Below are positions 16,975 through 25,180 of a stretch of 64,000 bases of DNA, piece by piece. The position numbers and the translations under genes are program-made. Numbering within the stretch: position 1 is the stretch's first letter; every line of letters starts with the position of its first letter. Location of the stretch: positions 62,001-126,000 of the forward strand of contig JBMOQP010000011.1 in NCBI GenBank assembly GCA_049322715.1. Direction: 5' to 3'. The notes under the pieces were generated by a model, which searched no databases, had not been told where the DNA came from, and worked only from the letters and a program-made list of their open reading frames with translations. Source of the stretch: Thiofaba sp049322715 (GTDB lineage Bacteria > Pseudomonadota > Gammaproteobacteria > Halothiobacillales > Halothiobacillaceae).

Positions 16975-17980
16975 CTTGCTTCGTTCCCGACTTGGATTCA
17001 GTGTGCTCCTCGGGGTGCACGATCTCGGTGATCTTCACCGCCGCGTTGCCGCGATGGACCCCCCACTCCCCGCGGAAGATGGGGGTGTTCTGGGCCTGCA
17101 GCGAGACCGTTGAGGGCATGTCGAACGGAATGACATCCCCCGCCTTCATGTGCATCACGTCGTACAGGCTGAGCTGGGCCTCGCCCAGATGGGCGTGGAG
17201 CTGCAGCCTGGCGCTGCCCAGCTCGCGCTTGAGCGAGCGCGACCAGCGCTCGTCGATCTCGCCGCGATCGCTCTGCACCCCCGCGTCGAGCAGGTCGCGG
17301 ATCGGCTCGATCATGTTGTAGGGGATGGTCAGGTGGAACTGGCCGCCGCCCCCCTCGAGCTCGATGCGGAAGGCGCATACCGCCACCACCTCGCTCGGCG
17401 CCACGATGTTGGCGAGCTGGGGGTTCATCTCGTGGCTCACCAGCTCGAAGCGCACCGGCAGGACGGAGTGCCAGGCCTTCTGCATCTCGTCGAAGGCGAT
17501 CTGCAGCACGCGGTGCACCACACGCAGCTCGGTGGGGGTGAATTCCCGCCCCTCGATCTTGGCGTGGCGGCCGCTGCCGCCGAAGAAATTGTCGACCAGG
17601 GTGTAGACCAGGCGCGACTCCATCATGAACACGCCGATCCCCTTGAGCGGCTTCATGTGCACGATGGTCAGGCTGGTCGGCACGAACAGGCTGTGCACCC
17701 ACTCGCCGTACTTGACCATGCGCACGCCCTCGATCGAGATCTCGACCGTGCGCCGCAGCATGCTCACCAGGCGGATGCGGAAGGCCCGCGCGAAGCGCTC
17801 GTTGATCATCTCCAGCGTGGGCAGGCGCCCACGCACGATGCGCTCCTGGCTGGTGAAGTCGTAGGCGCGAACCCCCCTACCGCCGCGCGGGGCAAGCCCG
17901 GCCTCGGTCTCCACCTCGCCCTCGTCCACCCCCGTCAGGAGGGCGTCGATCTCGGCCTGGGAGAGGATGTCCATCGCCAT
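16964..17980 (-). CDS. fliM: Flagellar motor switch protein FliM
   Basis: 338 residues. The N-terminal CheY-P-binding peptide is intact (DILSQAEIDALLTGVDEGEV), followed by the CheC-like middle domain with GG(S)G-type loop VDNFFGGSGRHAKIEG and a C-terminal SpoA domain. FliM receives the CheY-P signal and sets rotation direction. MAMDIL gives two in-frame ATG choices (17980, 17974). Between fliL (12-nt gap) and fliN (overlap). Confidence 0.97.
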   Translation of the reverse strand: MAMDILSQAEIDALLTGVDEGEVETEAGLAPRGGRGVRAYDFTSQERIVRGRLPTLEMINERFARAFRIRLVSMLRRTVEISIEGVRMVKYGEWVHSLFVPTSLTIVHMKPLKGIGVFMMESRLVYTLVDNFFGGSGRHAKIEGREFTPTELRVVHRVLQIAFDEMQKAWHSVLPVRFELVSHEMNPQLANIVAPSEVVAVCAFRIELEGGGGQFHLTIPYNMIEPIRDLLDAGVQSDRGEIDERWSRSLKRELGSARLQLHAHLGEAQLSLYDVMHMKAGDVIPFDMPSTVSLQAQNTPIFRGEWGVHRGNAAVKITEIVHPEEHTESKSGTKQDGH

Positions 17981-17992
17981 GCCCGTCCGCCC

Positions 17993-18544
17993 TTACTGCA
18001 TGATGAAATTGGTGAACAGCAGGTCCCCGACGTCCTCGGGATCGACCTTGGCCTGCTTCTCGAGCACCGAGCGCACCTCGGCGAGGGCCTGCAGGCGGAG
18101 CTGTTCGCGTCCCTGCGCGGTCTTCAGCTCGGGCGACTTCTGCTGGCTGAACAGGGTCAGCAGGGCATGGCGCAGGGCGGGCATGTGCGCCTTGACCTTG
18201 GCCTCCAGCTCGGGATTGGTGGTCAGGATCTGCACCTCCACCTGCAGGAAATCGGCCTCGCTGGTATCGGCCAGGTTGACCAGGAGTGGCTTGCCCGCCT
18301 CGCCGATCAGCACGTAGCTGGCCACTGCATTCTCGTCCTGCTTCTTCGGTTTCTCTTCCTCGTGCGCGGCACCCTCGGCCTGCTCTGCCGCCGGGGTACC
18401 GAGCTTCCCGCTCAGGAAGAGCCAAGCCCCGCCCCCAAGCACGCCGCCGAGGAGCAGGACCACGACGATCAGGAGAATCACGACCAGCTTGCTGCCGCCG
18501 GATTTCTTTGCAACGGGCTCTTCAGTCTGGTTCGCCTCGGCCAT
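17993..18544 (-). CDS. fliL: Flagellar basal-body protein FliL
   Basis: 183 residues: cytoplasmic Lys-rich N-terminus, one membrane helix (KLVVILLIVVVLLLGGVLGG), a charged linker and a periplasmic FliL domain starting PLLVNLADTSEADFLQVEVQ. FliL surrounds the stators and supports torque. First gene of the fliLMNOPQR-flhB run. Upstream (18545-18627) a weak GG-N10-GC match (TTGGTACACTGCCCGC) might be a sigma-54 site, and an AAGGAG Shine-Dalgarno precedes the start. Confidence 0.93.
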   Translation of the reverse strand: MAEANQTEEPVAKKSGGSKLVVILLIVVVLLLGGVLGGGAWLFLSGKLGTPAAEQAEGAAHEEEKPKKQDENAVASYVLIGEAGKPLLVNLADTSEADFLQVEVQILTTNPELEAKVKAHMPALRHALLTLFSQQKSPELKTAQGREQLRLQALAEVRSVLEKQAKVDPEDVGDLLFTNFIMQ

Positions 18545-18627
18545 GGGTCATGCTCCTTCGTGTCGTTGGGGGGCGTTCAAGGGATGAAGCGGGCAGTGTA
18601 CCAATGCCTCCCGGCCCGCGCATGCCC

Positions 18628-19551
18628 TCAGGCGCAGCACGCCCCGGCACGACGGCTGCGCTTGTCCTCGTAGAGCGCCGCATCGGCGCGGGCGGTGAAT
18701 GCCGCCCCCCCTTCGCCCGGAAGCCACTGGGCCACGCCAATGCTGCCCCGCAGCGGGATGATCTCCTCGCGCTGGATGAGCGGCTGGACCACCAGCACCT
18801 CCCGCAGGCGCCGCACCAGGTGCGCGGCCCCCGCCATGTCCGTCTCGGGCATGAGGAGCGCGAATTCGTCGCCGCCGAAACGGAACAGCATGTCGCTGCC
18901 GCGTGCGGTCGCCTTGACGACCTGGGCGAAATGCTTGAGCAGCTCGTCGCCCACCACATGGCCGTAGCGGTCATTGACCTCCTTGAAACCGTCCATGTCC
19001 AGCATCATCAGCACCAGCCGGCCATCGTGGCGCCCGGCACGCACGATTTCGCGCGCCAGCGCCTCGTCGAAGGCCAGGCGATTGCCCACCCCGGTGAGTG
19101 GATCGCGGGACGCCAGGCGCAGGGTGTGCCGATAGAGCAAGGCGTTGCGCATGGGGTAGAGCAGGAAGGCCAGCAGGTCCTCGAACACCTCCAGCTCGTC
19201 CTTGCCGAACGGGAAGCGGCGCGAAAGTAGAAGCTCGCCCATGCGCTGCTCGTTCAGCCGCAGGCCATATTCGGCGACATGATCGGCCCCCTCGCCATGG
19301 ACGAAGGAGAAGCCCTCCCCGGCAACCTCAAGGTGCAGGCCGTCAAAGGGAACGACCTTGTGGACGATGTCCGCAAACAGGCGCACGAGGGGCTCCAGCT
19401 CCAACGTGGTAGGCAGCTGGCGGCTGAGCGTGAACATGGCCTGCTGGCGCCGCTGCTCGAGCTGCGCCCCGGCCATGGCCTTGCGGTAGGCATGCAGGTC
19501 GCGCGCCGGCATGGGGCGGCGGAAAAGGGCGGATGTCATGTTCAGGCTCAT
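18628..19551 (-). CDS. GGDEF diguanylate cyclase with N-terminal GAF-like domain
   Basis: 307 residues from the ATG at 19551, chosen because AGGAGG lies 8 nt upstream; a longer frame to 19623 has no such site. The N-terminal part (about 30-145) looks GAF-like (LEPLVRLFADIVHKVVPFDG). The C-terminal cyclase domain has an intact GGDEF (226-230) and an RxxD inhibitory site (RGSD, 217-220) five residues before it, so it should make c-di-GMP and be product-inhibited. It lies just upstream of fliL on the same strand, with a good sigma-54 promoter match in front, suggesting control with the flagellar regulon. Confidence 0.9.
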   Translation of the reverse strand: MSLNMTSALFRRPMPARDLHAYRKAMAGAQLEQRRQQAMFTLSRQLPTTLELEPLVRLFADIVHKVVPFDGLHLEVAGEGFSFVHGEGADHVAEYGLRLNEQRMGELLLSRRFPFGKDELEVFEDLLAFLLYPMRNALLYRHTLRLASRDPLTGVGNRLAFDEALAREIVRAGRHDGRLVLMMLDMDGFKEVNDRYGHVVGDELLKHFAQVVKATARGSDMLFRFGGDEFALLMPETDMAGAAHLVRRLREVLVVQPLIQREEIIPLRGSIGVAQWLPGEGGAAFTARADAALYEDKRSRRAGACCA

Positions 19552-19598
19552 GGAAAAACCTCCTGGCAGCCCCGCGATCCGGGGTATTGACCGAACCA

Positions 19599-19615
19599 AT
19601 GCGAGGTTCGTGCCA
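19599..19615 (-). promoter_or_regulatory. Candidate sigma-54 promoter of the GGDEF gene
   Basis: The minus strand reads TGGCACGAACCTCGCAT, matching the -24/-12 consensus TGGCACG-N4-TTGCW except TCGC for TTGC, with exact GG-N10-GC spacing. Transcription would start about 35-40 nt before the ATG at 19551. Sigma-54 control is usual for mid-tier genes of polar flagellar regulons. Confidence 0.55.
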
Positions 19616-19697
19616 AGATCCATGAGAGCGCATCAGAACAGGCTTCTTTGACGGGGAAGCGCCCCCGCCCAGGCAATGCGCCAGAAAACCGACGACC

Positions 19698-19965
19698 CTA
19701 GGTACATGCTGAAAAAAATCCTTCCCTGGATTTTTTCAGCTCGGCCAACCGCGAAGTGAATTTTCTCGAGGGCCGCACCTGCAGGGCTTCCGGCATGGAT
19801 GTCGGCTCTCGACGGCCGTACCCCGCAGGGGCTTCGGCCATGGATGGCCGAAGGGACTTCGATGCGGGACCGCGGTTGCCTCCGCGAATCAAGGGCTTGC
19901 GCCCTTGTTCGCGTCAAGGCATCCATGCCCTGAACGGGAGGCGCTGAATTTTCAGCGCTTCCCCA
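19698..19965 (+). repeat. Family T palindromic repeat, copy 2, carrying a nested family E unit
   Basis: The left part (GCTGAAAAAAATCC..GGATTTTTTCAGC, CCGCGAAGTGAATT) and right part (CGCGGTTGCCTCCGCGAATC, GGGCTTGCGCCC, GGCATCCATGCCC, GCGCTGAATTTTCAGCGC) match the other family T copies. They are interrupted by about 107 bp (19764-19870) of family E sequence. The element ends 3 nt before the tsaB stop. The rest of the 19552-19968 interval holds the sigma-54 site and no gene. Confidence 0.85.
19764..19870 (+). repeat. Family E repeat nested in family T copy 2
   Basis: Contains ATGTCGGCTCTCGACGGCCG, TACCCCGCAGGGGCTTCGGC and CATGGATGGCCGAAGGGAC, matching the cheB and flhF in-frame copies in sequence and order. 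Removing it restores the uninterrupted family T consensus GAATT|CGCGGT, so it appears to be a true insertion with defined ends. Confidence 0.75.
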
Positions 19966-19968
19966 GAG

Positions 19969-20655
19969 TCAGGCCGGCTTCGGCTTTTCAGCCACCCGGT
20001 CGCGCAGGTAGACCGGCTGGGCCTCCCCGGCCGGAAGCAGGCCGCCATGACGGGCGAGGTGCGCCCCGATCAGGGCCACGTCGTGCGCGCGCGGCAGGAG
20101 GTGCGCGTCGCGCCCCGACTCGATGGCCGCGAAGCGCGGGGTGAGGATGGCGTCGTAGGCGAGCCAGCCGTGACCGGCGGCAAACCAGCCGGCATCGGGG
20201 GGCACCGGGGCCTCGGCGGGCGGCATCACCCGCTCCCCCCCCTCCAGTCGCATCTCGCCCGTTCCGTCCACGTGCCACGCCCCCCAGTAGACCTCGTGCA
20301 TCCGCGCATCCAGCGCGGCCAGCACACGGTTCGCGCCGTGCAGGCGCCAGGCGGCATGCGCCAGGGCGGCGAGACTGGAAACAGGCACCACCGGCAACTC
20401 GGCGCCGAAGGCCAGGCCCTGGGTCACGCCGGCGGCGATGCGCAGGCCGGTGAAGGCCCCCGGCCCGCGGCCGAAGGCGATGCCATCGAGCTGGCGCAGA
20501 CTCATCCCGGCCCCGGCGAGCAGGCGCTCGACCATCGGCAGGATGAGCTGGGTGTGCTGACGCGGGGCGAGCGCGTACTCCTCCAGCACCGTGCCGTCGA
20601 TCAGGAGGGCGGCGGAACAGGCCTCGGTGGAGGTGTCGATGGCGAGGAGCTTCAT
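19969..20655 (-). CDS. tsaB: tRNA threonylcarbamoyladenosine biosynthesis protein TsaB
   Basis: 228 residues, ASKHA-fold family; the start MKLLAIDTSTEACSAALLID, the QHTQLILPMVERLL region and DGIAFGRGPGAFTGLRIAAG are diagnostic. TsaB is the scaffold of the TsaBDE complex making t6A37 in ANN-decoding tRNAs. The start codon is preceded directly by a 9-unit heptamer array with no recognisable Shine-Dalgarno sequence, so initiation is unusual. pgi lies upstream on the same strand once the assembly gap is closed. Confidence 0.95.
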   Translation of the reverse strand: MKLLAIDTSTEACSAALLIDGTVLEEYALAPRQHTQLILPMVERLLAGAGMSLRQLDGIAFGRGPGAFTGLRIAAGVTQGLAFGAELPVVPVSSLAALAHAAWRLHGANRVLAALDARMHEVYWGAWHVDGTGEMRLEGGERVMPPAEAPVPPDAGWFAAGHGWLAYDAILTPRFAAIESGRDAHLLPRAHDVALIGAHLARHGGLLPAGEAQPVYLRDRVAEKPKPA

Positions 20656-20945
20656 GGTCAGTGGTCAGTGGTCAGTGGTCAGTGGTCAGTGGTCAGTGGT
20701 CAGTGGTCAGTGGTCAGTNNNNNNNNNNNNNNNNNNNNNNNNNNNNNNNNNNNNNNNNNNNNNNNNNNNNNNNNNNNNNNNNNNNNNNNNNNNNNNNNNN
20801 NNNNNNNNNNNNNNNNNNTGCCGTCGATCAGGAGGGCGGCGGAACAGGCCTCGGTGGAGGTGTCGATGGCGAGGAGCTTCATGGTCAGTGGTCAGTGGTC
20901 AGTGGTCAGTGGTCAGTGGTCAGTGGTCAGTGGTCAGTGGTCAGT
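20656..20945. repeat. Heptanucleotide locus H2, duplicated around an assembly gap
   Basis: Nine GGTCAGT units (20656-20718) directly abut the tsaB start. 100 N follow (20719-20818), and then 127 nt (20819-20945) repeat 20592-20718 exactly, including the first bases of tsaB and nine more units. This is the signature of two contigs overlapping by 127 nt joined with a fixed gap; the real locus probably has one nine-unit array. The sequence after it (TTACAACTCCCCGAACCG) is the reverse complement of the H1 leader. Confidence 0.9.
20719..20818. other. Assembly gap (100 N)
   Basis: A run of exactly 100 N between two copies of the same 127-nt sequence. The partial second copy of the tsaB start (20819-20882) is an artefact and not a paralogue. 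Confidence 0.95.
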
Positions 20946-20972
20946 TTACAACTCCCCGAACCGACAACCGAC

Positions 20973-22619
20973 TCAAGGATGCATCATGCTCTTGACGCGG
21001 CCGATGAGCCCGTTGGTCGAGCCGTCGTACTCGGTCACCGGCTCGTCGGCCAGCAGGCGCGGCAGGATGCTGTTCGCCATCTGCTTGCCGAGCTCCACCC
21101 CCCACTGGTCGAAGGAGTTGATACGCCAGACGATGCCCTGGGCGAAGATCTTGTGCTCGTAGAGCGCGATCAGCATGCCCAGGGTGTAGGGCGTGTGGTC
21201 GCGCATGAGGATGGAGTTGCTCGGCTTGTTGCCGGGGATCACCTTGTGCGGCGCGAGCTTGCGGATCGTGGCGGCGTCCGCCCCCTGCTCGCGCATCTCC
21301 AGTTCGACCTCGGCCAGGGTGCGCCCCCACATCAACACGCGCGTCTGGGCCAGCATGTGGGAGACCAGCGCGGCATGCTGGTCTCCCACCGGATTGTGGG
21401 TGTTGGCGGCGACGATGAAATCGCAGGGCACCAGGCGGGTGCCCTGGTGCAGGAGTTCGAAGAAGGCGTGCTGGCCATTGGTGCCGTGCCCGCCCCATAG
21501 GATGGGGCCGGTGGCATGCTCGACCCAGCGGCTTTCCCGGTCAATGGACTTGCCGTTGCTCTCCATGTCCGCCTGCTGCAGGTAGGCGGGCAGGGAGCGC
21601 AGGCGGGTGCCGTAGGGCAGCACGGCATGGGTTTCGGCACCAAAGAAGTTGGTGTACCAGATGCCGAGCATGGCCAGGATCACCGGCATGTTTTGCTCGA
21701 GCGGCGCCTCGAGGAAATGCTGGTCCATGGCGTGCGCCCCCTCGAGCAGCTGCTCGAAGTGCTCGAATCCAACGTGCACGGCGATGGAGAGGCCGATCGC
21801 CGACCAGAGCGAATAGCGCCCGCCCACCCAGTCCCAGAACTCGAACATGTTCTCGGTATCGATGCCGAAGGCGCGCACGGCCTCGGCATTGGTGGACACG
21901 GCCACGAAATGCCTGGCCACGTGCTTCTCGTCCCCGGCCTTCTCGAGGAACCAGCGCCGCGCGGTATGGGCGTTGGCCAGGGTTTCCTGGGTGGTGAAGG
22001 TCTTGGAGGAGACGATGAACAGCGTGGTCTCGGGATCAACCTTCTTGAGCGTGCTGACGATGTCCGACGGAGCCACGTTGGAGACGAAATGGGCGCGCAG
22101 GTCGAGCCGCGCGTAGGATCCCAGGGCCTCGCACACCATCTTCGGACCGAGGTCCGAGCCACCCACGCCGAGGTTGACCACGTCCGTGATGCGCTTGCCG
22201 GTGTAGCCCAGCCACTGCCCCCCGCGCACGGCCTCGCTGAAACGCTTCATGCGCTCGAGCACCGCGTTGACCTTGGGCATCACGTCCTCGCCATCGACCA
22301 TGACGGGCGTATTGGCGCGGTTGCGCAACGCGACGTGCAGCACCGCGCGGTTTTCGGTGAAGTTGATCTTCTCGCCCGCGAACATCTTCGCCCGCCAGTC
22401 CTCGACATTCGACGCGCGGGCCAGGTCCATGAGCTTGTTCATGGTCTTGTCGATGACGATGTTCTTCGAGTAGTCGAGGAACAGCTCGCCGACCTGCAGA
22501 CTGAAGCGATCGAAACGCCGCGGATCGTTGTTGAACAGATCCCGCATGCGCACCTGGCGCATCATTGCGTAGTGTTTTTCCAGGGCTTTCCATGCCTGCC
22601 GTTTGGTGGGGCGTGTCAT
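20973..22619 (-). CDS. pgi: Glucose-6-phosphate isomerase
   Basis: 548 residues, normal bacterial length. Signature stretches: LGYTGKRITDVVNLGVGGSD, FIVSSKTFTTQETL and the C-terminal QGIVWRINSFDQWGVELGKQ with the catalytic Lys in GLIGRVKSM. It interconverts glucose-6-P and fructose-6-P. Third gene of a minus-strand gnd-zwf-pgi cluster, 55 nt after zwf, so it links the oxidative pentose phosphate branch with glycolysis/gluconeogenesis. Confidence 0.97.
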   Translation of the reverse strand: MTRPTKRQAWKALEKHYAMMRQVRMRDLFNNDPRRFDRFSLQVGELFLDYSKNIVIDKTMNKLMDLARASNVEDWRAKMFAGEKINFTENRAVLHVALRNRANTPVMVDGEDVMPKVNAVLERMKRFSEAVRGGQWLGYTGKRITDVVNLGVGGSDLGPKMVCEALGSYARLDLRAHFVSNVAPSDIVSTLKKVDPETTLFIVSSKTFTTQETLANAHTARRWFLEKAGDEKHVARHFVAVSTNAEAVRAFGIDTENMFEFWDWVGGRYSLWSAIGLSIAVHVGFEHFEQLLEGAHAMDQHFLEAPLEQNMPVILAMLGIWYTNFFGAETHAVLPYGTRLRSLPAYLQQADMESNGKSIDRESRWVEHATGPILWGGHGTNGQHAFFELLHQGTRLVPCDFIVAANTHNPVGDQHAALVSHMLAQTRVLMWGRTLAEVELEMREQGADAATIRKLAPHKVIPGNKPSNSILMRDHTPYTLGMLIALYEHKIFAQGIVWRINSFDQWGVELGKQMANSILPRLLADEPVTEYDGSTNGLIGRVKSMMHP

Positions 22620-22674
22620 ATCGCTGCTCGCTGTCTGATCGTGCGGGTGGTTTTTCTATTTACAGTGAATACGT

Positions 22675-24180
22675 TCAGAGGACATTACGCCAGACGTGAT
22701 CGTCCTGGTCGAACAGGCGGGATGACTCGTCCGGCCCCCAGCTCCCCGCCGGGTAGGTGTGAATGAAGTCGCGCTCCTGCGCCCACACCTTGAGTACCGG
22801 ATCGACCACCCGCCAGGCCCACTCCACCTCGTCGTAGCGCAGGAACAGCGACTGGTCGCCGCTCATGACGTCGAGCAGCAGGGCCTCGTAGGCGCCCAGG
22901 CGCGATGCCTCGCTCTCGCAGTAGGTGGCGTCCAGCTGGGTCGTGGTGGTGCGCAGCTCCAGCCCCTCGCGCTTGGTCTGCACCTCCAGCCGCAGGCTGT
23001 CGCAGGGCTGGATGCCGAGCAGCAGCCAGTTCGGCTTGAGTTGCTCGACCGGGGTCTCACGGAACAGCTGCTGCGGCGGATGGCGGAAGCGCACGCTCAC
23101 CATCGAGGTGTTCTCCGGCAGGCGCTTGCCGGTGCGAATGTAGAACGGCACGCCGCGCCAGCGCCAATTATCGATGTAGAGCTTGAGCGCCGCATAGGTC
23201 TCGGTCGCGCTGTCCATCGCCACCCCCTCCTCCTCCACATAGCCCGGCACCGGCCGGCCCTTGACCTGGCCACGCGTGTACTGGGCGCGGAAGGCATGCG
23301 CATGCACCGCGCGCGGCGGGATGGGGCGGATCGAGCGCAGCACCTTGACCTTCTCGTCGCGCAGGGCCTCGGCCTCAAGGCTCGCGGGCGGCTCCATCGC
23401 CACCAGGGTGAGCATCTGCAGCAGGTGGCTCTGGATCATGTCGCGCAGGGCGCCGGCCTGGTCGTAGTAGCCCGCGCGGCGGGCGATGCCCTTGTCTTCT
23501 GCGTGCGAGATCTGCACGTGGTCGATGTAGTTGCGGTTCCACAGCGGCTCGAGGAACAGGTTGGCGAAGCGGAACACGAGGATGTTCTGGATCGTCGACT
23601 TGCCGAGGTAGTGGTCGATGCGGAATACCTGCCGCTCGGAAAAGTGCCGGTGCAGGCGAGCGTCCAGCAGCTTGGCGCTCTCCAGGTCGTAGCCGAACGG
23701 CTTCTCCACCACCAGCCGCCGCCAGCCGACCGTCTGTTCGTGCAGCCCCACCTCGCCGAGACGGTCGCTGACCACGCTGTACTGATCCGGCGCGATGGCC
23801 AGATAGAAGATCAGGTGTGTCGATTCCGCCCCGTCCAGCAGGCGGCTGCGCAGGCGCCGGTAATCCTCTTCGGCCTGCAGGTCCCCCTCGACGAAGCGCA
23901 GGCGGGCAAGGAAGCGCCCCAGCACCTCCTCCCGCAACTGCGGGCCGAGCTGATCGCGCAGGACGGAGCCCATCTCCTCGCGCCACTGCTCGTCGCTCCA
24001 CGCCCGCCGGCCGAAGCCGACCACGGTCAGCGAAGCGGGCAGGCGACCGTGACGGTCGAGGTGGTAGAGCGCGGGCAGCAGCTTGTTGACCGCGAGGTTG
24101 CCGGTCGCGCCGAAGATGACGAAGGCACAGGGCTGGGCGAGACCGTTGAGCCCGCCCGAGGAGATCACGCCGCCGGGCAT
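22675..24180 (-). CDS. zwf: Glucose-6-phosphate 1-dehydrogenase
   Basis: 501 residues from the ATG at 24180, which has GGGGGAG 7 nt upstream; a longer frame to 24219 lies inside gnd. Rossmann motif FVIFGATGNLAVNKLLPAL, substrate-binding RIDHYLGKSTIQNILVFRFA and C-terminal AGSWGPDESSRLF identify the enzyme. It makes 6-phosphogluconolactone with NADPH. The start lies 4 nt after the gnd stop, so the two are a tight operon; no pgl (lactonase) gene is present here. Confidence 0.96.
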   Translation of the reverse strand: MPGGVISSGGLNGLAQPCAFVIFGATGNLAVNKLLPALYHLDRHGRLPASLTVVGFGRRAWSDEQWREEMGSVLRDQLGPQLREEVLGRFLARLRFVEGDLQAEEDYRRLRSRLLDGAESTHLIFYLAIAPDQYSVVSDRLGEVGLHEQTVGWRRLVVEKPFGYDLESAKLLDARLHRHFSERQVFRIDHYLGKSTIQNILVFRFANLFLEPLWNRNYIDHVQISHAEDKGIARRAGYYDQAGALRDMIQSHLLQMLTLVAMEPPASLEAEALRDEKVKVLRSIRPIPPRAVHAHAFRAQYTRGQVKGRPVPGYVEEEGVAMDSATETYAALKLYIDNWRWRGVPFYIRTGKRLPENTSMVSVRFRHPPQQLFRETPVEQLKPNWLLLGIQPCDSLRLEVQTKREGLELRTTTTQLDATYCESEASRLGAYEALLLDVMSGDQSLFLRYDEVEWAWRVVDPVLKVWAQERDFIHTYPAGSWGPDESSRLFDQDDHVWRNVL

Positions 24181-24184
24181 GGCG

Positions 24185-25102
24185 TCACTCCCCCGCCGGC
24201 ATGATGGCATGACCGCCAAAAGCCTGGCGCATGACCGCCAACAGCTTGTTGCCGTAGTCCGCGTTGCCCTGGCTGGCGAAGCGCATGTGCAGGGCGAGGG
24301 AGATGACGGGCGCGGCCACGCCGAGGTCGATGGCCTCCTTCGCCGTCCAGCGTCCCTCGCCGGAATCGGACACGCGGGGGGCGATGGCGGCCAGCTGCTG
24401 GTCCTGCGCCAGCGCCCCGGCGGTGAGGTCGAGCAGCCAGCTCTGCACCACAGAGCCGTGGCGCCACAACTCGCTGACCTGGGCGAGGTCGATGGCGAAG
24501 GGTTCCTTCGCCTTGAGCAACGCCAGGCCCTCGGCCAGGGCCTGCATCATGCCGTACTCGATGCCGTTGTGGACCATCTTGGTGAAGTGGCCGGCCCCCA
24601 GCGGGCCGACATGCGCCCAGCCGCGGTCCGGCGCCAGCGCCAGCGCCTTCAGCACCGGCTCGATGCGCGCCGCGTCTTCCTGGCTTCCGCCCGCCATCAC
24701 GCAATAGCCGTTGCGCAGCCCCCAGATGCCGCCGGACACGCCCACGTCCATGAAGCGCACGCCGGTCGGGGCGATCCGCTCGCCGCGGCGCAGGGTGTCC
24801 TGGTAGAACGCGTTGGCGCCGTCGACCAGCAGGTCACCCGGCGTGAGGCGCGGCAGGAGGCTCTCGATCGCCGCCTCGGTCGCCTCCCCCGCCGGCAGCA
24901 TCAGCCAGACGATGCGCGGCTCGGGCAACTGGTCGATGAAGGCATCCAGCGAATGGGCCGGCAGGAACCCGGCCCCTTCCGCGCCCAGTTCCTCGATCGG
25001 CCCCCGGCTTCGGTTGTAGCCCACCACCTCGACCCCGGCCCGCACCAGCCGGCGGGCCATGTTGGCCCCCATACGACCCAGTCCATAGATACCGATACGC
25101 AT
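24185..25102 (-). CDS. gnd: 6-phosphogluconate dehydrogenase, decarboxylating (short type)
   Basis: 305 residues from the ATG at 25102, chosen for the GGGGGGAG upstream and the Rossmann motif at residue 1 (MRIGIYGLGRMGANMARRLV). Catalytic features: SGGIWGLRNGYCVMAGG and HFTKMVHNGIEYGMMQALAE. It belongs to the ~300-residue class, shorter than the ~470-residue enterobacterial Gnd, and produces ribulose-5-P. First gene of gnd-zwf-pgi, divergent from ppc across a 204-nt gap that must hold both promoters. Confidence 0.94.
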   Translation of the reverse strand: MRIGIYGLGRMGANMARRLVRAGVEVVGYNRSRGPIEELGAEGAGFLPAHSLDAFIDQLPEPRIVWLMLPAGEATEAAIESLLPRLTPGDLLVDGANAFYQDTLRRGERIAPTGVRFMDVGVSGGIWGLRNGYCVMAGGSQEDAARIEPVLKALALAPDRGWAHVGPLGAGHFTKMVHNGIEYGMMQALAEGLALLKAKEPFAIDLAQVSELWRHGSVVQSWLLDLTAGALAQDQQLAAIAPRVSDSGEGRWTAKEAIDLGVAAPVISLALHMRFASQGNADYGNKLLAVMRQAFGGHAIMPAGE

Positions 25103-25180
25103 GCGTGCTCCCCCCAAGGGAAAATGAAGGCGTTCTTGGTACATGAAGATACAGGCGCGCAGCCTGGACGGCATTCCAGC

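Noticed and set aside
18545..18627. GG-N10-GC match upstream of fliL as a sigma-54 promoter
   Set aside because: Only the GG and GC pairs and part of the -24 element match; too weak to annotate separately.
20819..20882. A second copy of the tsaB 5' end
   Set aside because: Exact 127-nt duplication next to 100 N; an assembly overlap, not a paralogue or duplication.
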